Shown: one piece after another, positions 7,757-14,625 of the stretch | How the letters are laid out: each line of letters starts with the position of its first letter | Numbering within the stretch: position 1 is the first letter of the stretch | From: JBCCGI01 sp039029355 | Lineage (GTDB): Bacteria; Planctomycetota; UBA1135; GCA-002686595 | Length of the DNA: 23,075 bases | Direction: 5' to 3' | Assembly: GCA_039029355.1 (NCBI GenBank) | Contig: JBCCGI010000108.1 | Span: 1-23,075 of the forward strand | Made by a program: the position numbers and the translations under genes | Notes under the pieces: model-generated | Databases searched by the model: none | The model's input: the letters and a program-made list of their open reading frames with translations, nothing else | Told to the model about the DNA's origin: nothing

Positions 7757-8883
7757 GCCCGGCTGCCGTAGGGGCGCCGCGCCGGCAGGCCGTGCTCGAC
7801 GCGCAGCTTCTCGAAGCGGGCCTTCACGCCGTCGTAGATCAGGCGGCAGCGCTCGTCGTAGTGCGCGAAGGCGGACTTCATGCCGTTGAGCGTCAGGAGC
7901 TCCAGATCGTCGAGCGTGCACCCGAAGGTCTCGACCGCGATCGTGTACTCCTGGGTCATCGTGGTGCGGCTCATCAGCCGGTTGTCGGTGTTGAGCGTGA
8001 CGCGGTAGCCGAGGTCGAGGAAGAGCGGGAAGGGGTGCTGCTCCATCGACGGCGTGGCGCCGGTGTGGACGTTGCTCGAGAGGCACAGCTCCAGCGGGAT
8101 GCGGTGGTCGAGCACGTACTGCGCCAGCGACCCGACCTGGATCACCTTGCCGTCGTAGACCACCAGGTCCTCGACCAGCCGCGTGCCGTGGCCGATGCGG
8201 TGCGCGCCGCAGTACTGCAGCGCCTGCCAGATGCTCTCGGGGCCGAAGCTCTCGCCGGCGTGGATGGTGCGGGCGAAGTTCTCGCGCTGGGCGAGCTGGA
8301 AGGCGCGCACGTGCTCCTTGGCCGGGTGGCCGGCCTCCTCGCCGGCCAGGTCGAAGCCGACGCAGCCCTGGGAGCGGTAGGCGAGCGCGAGCTCGACCAG
8401 CTTGGTCGAGAGATCGGGCGACTCGTTGCGCATTGCGCACACGATCAGTCCGGTGGGCACGCCGAAGTCGGCCTCGCCGCGGGACAGCCCGCGCAGCACC
8501 GCCAGCATCACCGCGTCGAGGCCGAGGCCCGAGGCGGTGTGGAAGTGGGGCGCGAAGCGGACCTCGGCGTACAGCACGTTGTCCGCCGCCATGTCCTCGA
8601 CGAACTCGTAGGCGACGCGCTCCAGGGCCTCGGCGGTCTGGAGCACGGCGATCGTGTGCCGGAAGCCCTCCAGGTACTGCGGCAGGTTGCCCTGGGCGGC
8701 CCCGGCGAAGAACCACTTGGAGAGGCCTTCGGGGGTCGACTCGGGCAGCTGGTCGTAGCCGGCTTCGTCGGCGAGCTCGAGGACGGTTTCGGGCCGGAGG
8801 CCCCCGTCGAGGTGCTCGTGCAGCAGGACCTTCGGGACGGCGTGGATCAGCTCGTGCGGCGGCTTGAGGATCGCGTCTTCCAT
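7753..8883 (-). CDS. add: Adenosine deaminase
   Basis: A 376-residue member of the metal-dependent adenosine/AMP deaminase superfamily, which converts adenosine to inosine in purine salvage. Zinc-ligand and catalytic motifs are all visible: HEH (His22, His24), HAGE (His208, Glu211), HRIGHG (His228, His232) and LNTDN (Asp300). The residue after the metal Asp is Asn, not the Asp of many animal enzymes; from memory the 'NTDNRLMS' form is usual in actinobacterial-type bacterial enzymes, so I do not read it as inactivation. The start is the ATG at 8881-8883; the frame runs to 9147 but those residues lie in the divergent promoter region. It is first in a two-gene unit with the esterase. A close relative such as adenine or aminofutalosine deaminase cannot be excluded. 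Confidence 0.88.
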   Translation of the reverse strand: MEDAILKPPHELIHAVPKVLLHEHLDGGLRPETVLELADEAGYDQLPESTPEGLSKWFFAGAAQGNLPQYLEGFRHTIAVLQTAEALERVAYEFVEDMAADNVLYAEVRFAPHFHTASGLGLDAVMLAVLRGLSRGEADFGVPTGLIVCAMRNESPDLSTKLVELALAYRSQGCVGFDLAGEEAGHPAKEHVRAFQLAQRENFARTIHAGESFGPESIWQALQYCGAHRIGHGTRLVEDLVVYDGKVIQVGSLAQYVLDHRIPLELCLSSNVHTGATPSMEQHPFPLFLDLGYRVTLNTDNRLMSRTTMTQEYTIAVETFGCTLDDLELLTLNGMKSAFAHYDERCRLIYDGVKARFEKLRVEHGLPARRPYGSRA

Positions 8884-8893
8884 AGATGGATTG

Positions 8894-8921
8894 ACTGTAG
8901 TCCGGCGGAGCCCGAATCCAA
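8894..8921 (-). promoter_or_regulatory. Candidate promoter for the adenosine deaminase operon
   Basis: Read on the minus strand, TTGGAT (8921-8916) and TACAGT (8899-8894) are separated by 16 bases. TACAGT matches four of six -10 positions; the -35 matches only TTG. The predicted start would fall only a few bases before the ATG at 8883, giving a very short leader, and no Shine-Dalgarno is seen there. Confidence 0.25.
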
Positions 8922-8985
8922 GGCCGGCGCCCGGTGGCCTGCGAAGCCTTTTCCCGGGCGGTCCCTTCCGCGCATATCCATGGGA

Positions 8986-9014
8986 TAGACTTCTGGACGG
9001 TCCGCCGCGGACCG
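8986..9014 (+). promoter_or_regulatory. -10-like element followed by a perfect 17-bp palindrome
   Basis: TAGACT at 8986-8991 resembles a -10 box (TA-A-T). Seven bases later lies a perfect inverted repeat, CGGTCCGC-C-GCGGACCG (8998-9014), with 8-bp arms around one base. It ends 17 bases before the ATG at 9032. A palindrome this tight has no useful hairpin loop and looks more like a dimeric repressor operator at the transcription start. A smaller dyad, TATCC-ATG-GGATA (8975-8987), overlaps the -10. Confidence 0.45.
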
Positions 9015-9031
9015 ATCTCTCTCCCACGGCC

Positions 9032-10189
9032 ATGATCGACCTCTCACGCCTCTTCTCCCGCCTGGTCGCGCTGCACGGCTCGGTCCCGCGGGTGCTCTGG
9101 AAGGACGGCCGGGCATTCGACCCGATCCACATCTTCCTGGAGGTCACCTACCGCTGCAATCTGCGCTGCAACTTCTGCCAGTACCTCGACATCATCAAGG
9201 GCGAGGTCGAGACCGTCGGGCCGGTGAAGGAGTTCCGCTTCGAGGAGATCACGAAAGCCGTCGACGAGTTCCCGCGCGGCCGGCTGATCACCTTCTCGGG
9301 CGGCGAGACGCTGGTGCGGCGCGACTTCCCCGAGATCCTGCGCTACGCCTCGCGGCGCCACCGCACGCACATCATCACCAACGGCGCGCTGGTGAAAGAG
9401 GACAAGGCGCAGCTCTTCGTGGACTGCGCTCCCAAGCGGCCGTGGCAGAACGGGCTGGTGCTGGTCGGCGTGAGCCTCGAGGGCAACGAGGAGCGCCACG
9501 ACGCGGTCGTCGCCAGAAAGGGCGCCTGGCGCAAGAGCATCGACGGCATCCGCCACCTCGTGCGCCTGCGGGCCGAGCAGGGCAAGAAGTTCCCCAAGCT
9601 CAACATGAAGCTGGTCGTCACCCGCGACACGGTGGGGGAGATGGTCGACTTCATGCACCTGGCCGCCGACTGCGGCGTCGACCTCGTGAACTTCATGGCC
9701 GAGCACGACCTGGTCGGCCACTCGGGGACGCTGATCTCCGACCCCGAACAGAGCCGCATCCGCACGCCGCAGCCGCGGCCCGAGGGCGTCGACCCGGACT
9801 TCCTGCGCGAGCAGCTGGTGCGCTGCTTCGAGCTCGAGCAGGAGCTCGACCTCCAGATCCGCACCACGCCGGCGAACCTGCCGATCGACGAGTTCGTGCG
9901 GCACTACACCGACGACCGCACGCTCGACCGCGAGGAATACTCCTGCGAGGGCCCCTGGTCGCGCATCCAGCTGACCGCCGAGGGGCGCTACTCGCCGTGC
10001 TACTACCTGCGCACCGGCGACTCGCGCCAGCAGACGATGCGCGAGGTGTGGAACGGCGAGGACTTCAAGGCCTTCCGCCGCGACCTGATGGAGCACGGCA
10101 TCCACCAGGGCTGCAGCGGCTGCTGCAACCTGAAGTACGAGGGGCCCAAGCAATTCGGCCTCGCGGGCGTGGGGAACGACGCGGACTAG
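9032..10189 (+). CDS. Radical SAM enzyme with SPASM-like C-terminal cysteines
   Basis: A 385-residue radical S-adenosylmethionine enzyme. The cluster motif CNLRCNFC supplies Cys42, Cys46 and Cys49 for the SAM-binding 4Fe-4S cluster. 'TFSGGETLVRRDF' is the GGE motif that contacts SAM. The C-terminal part has Cys305 and Cys323 (C-x17-C, with PW and G between) and 'GCSGCC' (Cys361, Cys364, Cys365), the pattern of an auxiliary cluster in SPASM/twitch domains. Such enzymes modify peptides, sugars or proteins; no precursor peptide or substrate gene sits beside it. The ATG at 9032 is chosen; upstream frame to 8864 overlaps the intergenic palindrome. gltX follows after 43 bases and may be co-transcribed. 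The exact reaction is unknown. Confidence 0.85.
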   Translation: MIDLSRLFSRLVALHGSVPRVLWKDGRAFDPIHIFLEVTYRCNLRCNFCQYLDIIKGEVETVGPVKEFRFEEITKAVDEFPRGRLITFSGGETLVRRDFPEILRYASRRHRTHIITNGALVKEDKAQLFVDCAPKRPWQNGLVLVGVSLEGNEERHDAVVARKGAWRKSIDGIRHLVRLRAEQGKKFPKLNMKLVVTRDTVGEMVDFMHLAADCGVDLVNFMAEHDLVGHSGTLISDPEQSRIRTPQPRPEGVDPDFLREQLVRCFELEQELDLQIRTTPANLPIDEFVRHYTDDRTLDREEYSCEGPWSRIQLTAEGRYSPCYYLRTGDSRQQTMREVWNGEDFKAFRRDLMEHGIHQGCSGCCNLKYEGPKQFGLAGVGNDAD

Positions 10190-10190
10190 C

Positions 10191-10229
10191 GGGTATCCTG
10201 CGGCCCCGTTTTCGGCCCGCAGGAGATCC
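10191..10229 (+). promoter_or_regulatory. Hairpin burying the gltX ribosome binding site
   Basis: TCCTGCGG (10196-10203) pairs perfectly with CCGCAGGA (10217-10224), with a small inner CCG-TTTT-CGG stem. Below it the stem continues through one A.G mismatch with T-A, G.U, G-C and G-C pairs (10191-10194 with 10226-10229). The Shine-Dalgarno AGGAG (10221-10225) lies in the 3' arm. The structure fills nearly the whole gap between the radical SAM stop (10187-10189) and the gltX GTG (10233). No U-tract follows, so a simple terminator is less likely. Confidence 0.55.
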
Positions 10230-10232
10230 CCA

Positions 10233-11708
10233 GTGACCCGACCCGTCCGGCTTCGTTTCGCCCCCAGCCCCACCGGCAAGCTCCACGTCGGCGGCGCCCG
10301 TACGGCGCTCTTCAACTGGGCCTACGCCCGGCGCCACGGCGGTGAGTTCCTGCTGCGCGTCGAGGACACCGACCCCGAGCGCTCGAAGCCCGAGTACGAG
10401 ACCGCGATCCTCGAGGGCCTGCGCTGGCTGGGCATCGAGTGGGACGAGGGACCCGACGTCGGCGGCGCGTTCGGCCCCTACCGCCAGAGCGAGCGCGCCG
10501 AGCGCTACCTCGCGGTGGCGACCGCGCTGTACAAGGCGGGCTGGGCCTATCGCTGCTTCTGTCCCCCCGAGCGCCTGACCGAGCTGCGCGAGGGCCAGCG
10601 CGCCCGCGGCGAGACGCCGCGTTACGACGGGCACTGCCGCGACCTCGACGACGCGGAGGCCAAGGCGCGCATGGAGGCCGGCGAGAGGCCTGTGCTGCGC
10701 TTCCGCGTGCCCGAGGGCGAGACGCGCTTCCAGGACCTGATCCGCGGCGACGTCACCTTCCAGAACGCCGAGGTCGACGACTGGGTGATGGTGCGTGCCG
10801 ACGGAACGCCGACCTACAACTTCGTCGTCGTCTGCGACGACGCCGCGATGGAGATCACGCACGTGTTCCGCGGCGAGGAGCACCTGACCAACACGCCCAA
10901 GCAGGTGCTGCTCTACAACGCCCTCGGCCTCGACCAGCCGTCCTTCGGCCACTTCCCGCTGATGCTGGGGAAGGACAAGAAGAAGCTCTCCAAGCGCACC
11001 GGCGACACCGCCCTGCAGGACTACCGCGACAACGGCTACCCGCCCGAGGCGGTGCTCAACTTCCTCGCGCTGCAGGGCTGGGCGCTCGACGACAAGACCG
11101 ACGTCTTCAGCGCCGAGCAGCTGGTGGCGAACTTCGACATCCGCAGCGTGTCGAAGGCCGGCGCCATCTTCGACCCGGACAAGTTCCTGTGGATGTCGGG
11201 CGAGTACCTGCGCGCCGATTCGGTCGAGCGCATCGCCGACCGCGCGCTGCCGTACCTCGTCGAGCGCGGCCTGGTCGCCGCCGCCGACGTCGAGCCCGGC
11301 GGCCCGAAGCGTGACTGGTACGTCGCCGCGGTGGCGCTGGTGCAGGAGCGCATCTCGCTCTACGCCGACGTGCCCGACAAGCTCGCCTGGCTCTTCGCGG
11401 CCGACGACGCGGTCGAGTACGCCGAGAAGGCTGAGAAGAACGCGAAGAAGCACGGGCCCGAGCACCTCACCGCCTACCTCGACTGGCTGCGCCCGCGCGT
11501 CGAGTCCGGCGTCGACGCCGCCGCGCTGCGCGACGCCACCAAGGAGTGGATCGGCGAGCACGGGCTGAAGTTCCCCATGCTCTTCCAACCGCTGCGCTGC
11601 GCGCTCACCGGCGAGCCGGGCGGCCCGGATCTCTTCGACACCATGACGGCGCTGGGAGCCGAGAGCACGCTGGCGCGGATCGAGGCGGGGCTGGGGCGGC
11701 TGGGCTGA
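10233..11708 (+). CDS. gltX: Glutamyl-tRNA synthetase
   Basis: A 491-residue class I aminoacyl-tRNA synthetase that charges tRNA-Glu with glutamate in the cytoplasm. The HIGH-type motif is PSPTGKLHVGGAR (His18), followed by LLRVEDTDPERS, and the KMSKS-type motif is KLSKR (251-255). Cys pairs near 'RCFCPPERL' and a later Y..HC fit the zinc-binding insert of many bacterial enzymes. Length is normal. It starts with GTG, seven bases after the Shine-Dalgarno AGGAG at 10221-10225. Whether it is discriminating or also charges tRNA-Gln cannot be told; no gatCAB genes are in the window. The SD lies inside a hairpin shared with the end of the preceding gene. Confidence 0.95.
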   Translation: MTRPVRLRFAPSPTGKLHVGGARTALFNWAYARRHGGEFLLRVEDTDPERSKPEYETAILEGLRWLGIEWDEGPDVGGAFGPYRQSERAERYLAVATALYKAGWAYRCFCPPERLTELREGQRARGETPRYDGHCRDLDDAEAKARMEAGERPVLRFRVPEGETRFQDLIRGDVTFQNAEVDDWVMVRADGTPTYNFVVVCDDAAMEITHVFRGEEHLTNTPKQVLLYNALGLDQPSFGHFPLMLGKDKKKLSKRTGDTALQDYRDNGYPPEAVLNFLALQGWALDDKTDVFSAEQLVANFDIRSVSKAGAIFDPDKFLWMSGEYLRADSVERIADRALPYLVERGLVAAADVEPGGPKRDWYVAAVALVQERISLYADVPDKLAWLFAADDAVEYAEKAEKNAKKHGPEHLTAYLDWLRPRVESGVDAAALRDATKEWIGEHGLKFPMLFQPLRCALTGEPGGPDLFDTMTALGAESTLARIEAGLGRLG

Positions 11709-11919
11709 GCTGCGCGGCGGGCGCGGTCCTCGCCCACCGGACGTGTTGGGGCGCGCACTGCGGGCCTCTCGGTTGACTCCTCACTCGGCTCCGCGCAACT
11801 TGTCCCCATGCGGATGCCGTGCCGGCGCATGCGTCAAGCCCGCTTCACCCGGGGGCGCGGAGCCTTCGACCGCAGGGTGGATCGGCGTAGCCCAGGACTT
11901 GCCCTAGGAGAGGATCCCA
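11709..11919. other. Intergenic region upstream of the serine hydrolase
   Basis: This 211-base gap is the longest in the window. It contains TTGACT at 11773-11778 with a poor -10 (CAACTT, 11796-11801) 17 bases later, and a good Shine-Dalgarno AGGAG at 11906-11910, nine bases before the next ATG. The frame open from 11808 on the plus strand continues into the hydrolase gene in another frame and has no protein-like features. I see no RNA gene. Confidence 0.4.
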
Positions 11920-13089
11920 ATGCTCGCAGTTCGTTGTGCCGTTGCGCGGAGGCTTCGGTTGAGCCTGACTCCGATCGCCTTGCTCCTCGCCAGCTGCCCG
12001 TCTTGGCGCTCGGTCGAGGTGGACGGCCAGACCTTTGAGTTGGAGGACTTCATCGACAACCTCCGGGCGGAGGTGCAGGCGAGTTCCGTCAAGTGGGGCT
12101 TCGTGGTGCAGCGCGGCCTGCTCGTGCAAGCCGAGGCCGCAGGCGCCAAGCGCATGGCCCCGGACAACTTCCTGACGGTGCCGTTCACCGTGGACGATCG
12201 GGTCCTGATCCTGAGCGTCACGAAGACGGTTACGTCGGTCGCCTTGCTGCAGATCCTGCGTCAGCAGAACATCCCGGTCGACACTCTGATTCGACCCTAC
12301 TTCCCCGACTGGCCCGGGGCGTCGAGTCTGGACGCGATCACCTTTCGGCAGCTCCTCAACCACACCAGCGGCATTCGTGGCGACGACTCGGATCACGAGA
12401 GCCTTCAGGCTCTCCTGCTGGACCCACTCGCCGTGCAGCCGCCCGGCGAGTACACGTACGCCAACGCAAACTACGGGCTGGCGCGCGTCCTGATGGCCTC
12501 GATCGCGCACGGGCTCTCCGTCCCTGGAATGACCGAGGAGGAGGCCGTTGCACAGTTCTACCTGAGCTACGTTCAGGAGAACGTGTTCGACGAGGTGCTC
12601 GGTGGCAGTACGACGATTCCCTTCGAGCCCGAAGGGACCCTGCCGACGCTCTACTACGACGTGAACGCGCCCGGACAGGCGGGAAGCGATCTACTGGGCC
12701 CCGGAGCACTCCTGGACCCGGGATCGAACGGGGCGCACATGTCCCTGATGGAGCTCCACGCTTTCTGGCTGCAGCTTTGGCTGTCCGGGGACCTCCTTGG
12801 TGACGCCGATCTCGGCGACATGTTCAACAGCAACCTCGGGCTGGCGACGAGTCACCCGCGGATTGGGGCGGTTTCCAGCTCGAGCCTCGAGCCTCTGTAT
12901 GGGCAGCAGCGATCCCAGAACGGCCTCGACGGAGGCCAGATCTTTCAGACGATCGTGATGGCGTTCGACATGCAGGGCAACGGGTGGATCGACGAGGACG
13001 ACCTCTTGGTGACGGCGGTGTACAACGGCGATCCGGCGCGCTGGCTGCCCGCCATGACCGTCCGAGCCTACGACGCAACTTGGAAGTAG
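11920..13089 (+). CDS. Lipoprotein serine hydrolase, beta-lactamase/PBP-like
   Basis: A 389-residue protein of the SxxK serine hydrolase fold (class C beta-lactamase, esterase and D-Ala-D-Ala peptidase relatives). Its lipobox LLASC near residues 22-26 predicts export and lipidation. The active-site motif SVTK gives Ser99 and Lys102; YAN at 180-182 is the second motif. 'LLNHTSGI' is the conserved stretch usual between them. I cannot find a convincing third (KTG/HxG) motif, so activity may be unusual or lost. Near the C-terminus, residues 350-361 read DMQGNGWIDEDD, a good EF-hand calcium loop, odd for this fold. The start has Shine-Dalgarno AGGAG nine bases upstream. Sampled lines are about 57-68% GC against 72-80% in gltX, suggesting transfer or weaker codon bias. 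The substrate is unknown. Confidence 0.85.
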   Translation: MLAVRCAVARRLRLSLTPIALLLASCPSWRSVEVDGQTFELEDFIDNLRAEVQASSVKWGFVVQRGLLVQAEAAGAKRMAPDNFLTVPFTVDDRVLILSVTKTVTSVALLQILRQQNIPVDTLIRPYFPDWPGASSLDAITFRQLLNHTSGIRGDDSDHESLQALLLDPLAVQPPGEYTYANANYGLARVLMASIAHGLSVPGMTEEEAVAQFYLSYVQENVFDEVLGGSTTIPFEPEGTLPTLYYDVNAPGQAGSDLLGPGALLDPGSNGAHMSLMELHAFWLQLWLSGDLLGDADLGDMFNSNLGLATSHPRIGAVSSSSLEPLYGQQRSQNGLDGGQIFQTIVMAFDMQGNGWIDEDDLLVTAVYNGDPARWLPAMTVRAYDATWK

Positions 13090-13106
13090 CCGCAGATGGC
13101 CCGAGA

Positions 13107-13131
13107 CCGGCCATGCCTAGGCGCGGGCCGG
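13107..13131. terminator. Candidate bidirectional hairpin between convergent genes
   Basis: CCGGCC (13107-13112) pairs with GGCCGG (13126-13131), and the loop holds a small GCCTAGGC palindrome. It lies in the 57-base gap where the serine hydrolase (+) and the alpha/beta hydrolase (-) converge, the expected place for a shared terminator. There is no U-tract on either strand. Confidence 0.3.
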
Positions 13132-13146
13132 CGGCACTAGGGAGGG

Positions 13147-14520
13147 CTATAGCTTCGCCTTCTCGCAGCGCTTGACGAAGTCCGCGAAGCCCTCCTTGCG
13201 GGCCTCCTCGTAGAGCTCCACCAGCTCTTCGAACGCGGCCTTGTCCTTCTTCGAGAGCTTCACCGTGCCGCCGTCGGACCACTTCTTGAGCTGGTCGAGC
13301 ACCTCGACGCAGCGGTAGGAGAGGAAGCCGCCCGAGAGCAGCTCGACGCCCGCGTCGAAGGCCTTGTCGGGCTTCTTCTTGCGGTTCTTCCAGTAGTCTT
13401 CGAGCGCGTCCTGGGCGGTCTTCTCGAGCGCGGCGATCGCCTTCTTCTGCTTCTTCAGGAACTCCGCCTGGGCGGGGACGCCGTGGAAGTCCTCGACGAA
13501 GCGGATCAGCTCGCCGGCCCAGGTGCCCTTCGAGAGCTCCCCTAGCTTGCCCTTGCCGAGGCCCTTGGAGATCGCCTTGGCGTGGTCGGCGGCCAGCTTG
13601 TCGACCGCGTCGGCGGCCGAGCGCCCGAGCTTCTTCTGCTTGGCGCTGGCGCCCTCCAGGCCGCTGAGCCGGTCGGCGACGGCCCACAGGGCCGACCAGT
13701 TGGCGCCCATCGGCAGCTTGGGCTGCGCCAGCGTCTCGACGCAGGCGGCGACGCCGTCGGGATCGTCGCTCGTCATGCCCTCGCACCAGGCGAGCACGCT
13801 CGCGGCCTGCATCCAGTGCGGGCGGTGGGGCCAGTCGAACAGCGTGCGCATGTGCACCAGCGGGAACTTCTTCTCGCGGTAGGCGCCGGCCGAGTAGTGG
13901 CTCTGGCCGTACGGCACGTGATCGTCGGTGCCGTGCAGGAAGCCGATCGCGACGTGGTGGGCCTTCTTGGTCATCTGGGTGTTCGCCCAGGTGCCGCTGG
14001 CGTGGCCGCAGACGCCGTCGATGTCCTCGGGGTGCTCGCCCGCGTAGTAGAAGACGAAGAAGGAGCCCTGGCTGTGGCCGTACAGGTAGGTACGGCGGAC
14101 GTTCCAGATCTCCTTGAGCTCGCCCAGGAACTCGTGCAGCCGCTCGACGTCCGACGAGCCGCCCAGGAACTCGGCCGCGCCGGTGTTGGTCTTGCCCTTC
14201 GGCGTGGTGCCGTCCGGCGACACGATGATGTCGTCGGGCCGGAACTCGTCGATCGGGTGGTTCAGGAAGGTCCAGCGGTGATCGAGCCCGTTCCCGTGGA
14301 GCACGACCGTCAGGTTGGCGCCCTTCTCGGGGTCGTAGCTCTTGGGCACGTAGAACTCGAAGGGCAGCTCGTCCTCGCCCGAGGTCCACTGGTAGACCTT
14401 GCCGGGCTTGGCGGAGCGCGGGTCCTCCTTCGGGTTGTCCGCGGTGGGCTCGCCGGCGAAGAGCGAGGCACAGAGGGTCAGCGAGGCGGCCAGGAGGGCG
14501 AGGGGAGCGGGCAGCGTCAT
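13147..14520 (-). CDS. Secreted alpha/beta hydrolase with Lys-rich helical tail
   Basis: A 457-residue exported protein: a signal peptide at residues 1-22 (hydrophobic, ending LFAGE) is followed by an alpha/beta hydrolase domain (~40-250). 'TVVLHGNG' (71-78) is the oxyanion-side strand, GHSQG (148-152) holds nucleophile Ser150, 'GTDDHVPY' supplies a likely acid Asp, and His232 or His235 in 'WPHRPHW' is a candidate catalytic His. This resembles poly(3-hydroxybutyrate) depolymerase/feruloyl esterase-like LpqC-type hydrolases. Residues ~270-457 are Lys/Ala/Glu-rich, almost all helical and without catalytic motifs, longer than these enzymes usually need. The ATG at 14520 begins the signal peptide; an in-frame ATG at 14553 would add 11 charged residues and is less likely. 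The substrate is unknown. Confidence 0.85.
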   Translation of the reverse strand: MTLPAPLALLAASLTLCASLFAGEPTADNPKEDPRSAKPGKVYQWTSGEDELPFEFYVPKSYDPEKGANLTVVLHGNGLDHRWTFLNHPIDEFRPDDIIVSPDGTTPKGKTNTGAAEFLGGSSDVERLHEFLGELKEIWNVRRTYLYGHSQGSFFVFYYAGEHPEDIDGVCGHASGTWANTQMTKKAHHVAIGFLHGTDDHVPYGQSHYSAGAYREKKFPLVHMRTLFDWPHRPHWMQAASVLAWCEGMTSDDPDGVAACVETLAQPKLPMGANWSALWAVADRLSGLEGASAKQKKLGRSAADAVDKLAADHAKAISKGLGKGKLGELSKGTWAGELIRFVEDFHGVPAQAEFLKKQKKAIAALEKTAQDALEDYWKNRKKKPDKAFDAGVELLSGGFLSYRCVEVLDQLKKWSDGGTVKLSKKDKAAFEELVELYEEARKEGFADFVKRCEKAKL

Positions 14521-14532
14521 GCGGTGGGGCTG

Positions 14533-14607
14533 GGGTCTGGGGGAGACCCGCATCGTACGGCGGGGGACCGCCGCGCGTTGGTCGGTTGCCCGAAGAGCTC
14601 GGGCGAC
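14533..14607. terminator. Three successive hairpins between GNAT and hydrolase genes
   Basis: In a 105-base gap between two minus-strand genes I find GGGTCT/AGACCC (14533-14549, 5-base loop), CGGCGG/CCGCCG (14558-14573, 4-base loop) and GCCCGA/TCGGGC (14588-14604, 5-base loop, extendable to 14585-14607 with one imperfect pair). The last begins about 20 bases after the GNAT stop codon, a good place for a terminator of the ketosynthase-GNAT operon. None is followed by a U-tract. Confidence 0.4.
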
Positions 14608-14625
14608 GCTCGGTCCGGGGCCCCC

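Noticed and set aside
7757..8716. N-terminal extension of the esterase frame
   Set aside because: It overlaps the adenosine deaminase gene in another frame and is Arg/Pro-rich; the GTG at 7756 gives a complete hydrolase.
7753..8883. Asn after the metal-binding Asp in the deaminase as a sign of inactivity
   Set aside because: The NTDN form is, as far as I recall, normal in a large bacterial branch of the family; all zinc ligands are intact.
10191..10229. Intrinsic terminator of the radical SAM gene
   Set aside because: No U-tract follows, and the 3' arm is the gltX ribosome binding site seven bases from its start codon.
11773..11801. TTGACT/CAACTT as a promoter for the serine hydrolase
   Set aside because: The -10 part is too poor to list as a separate promoter; only noted in the intergenic entry.
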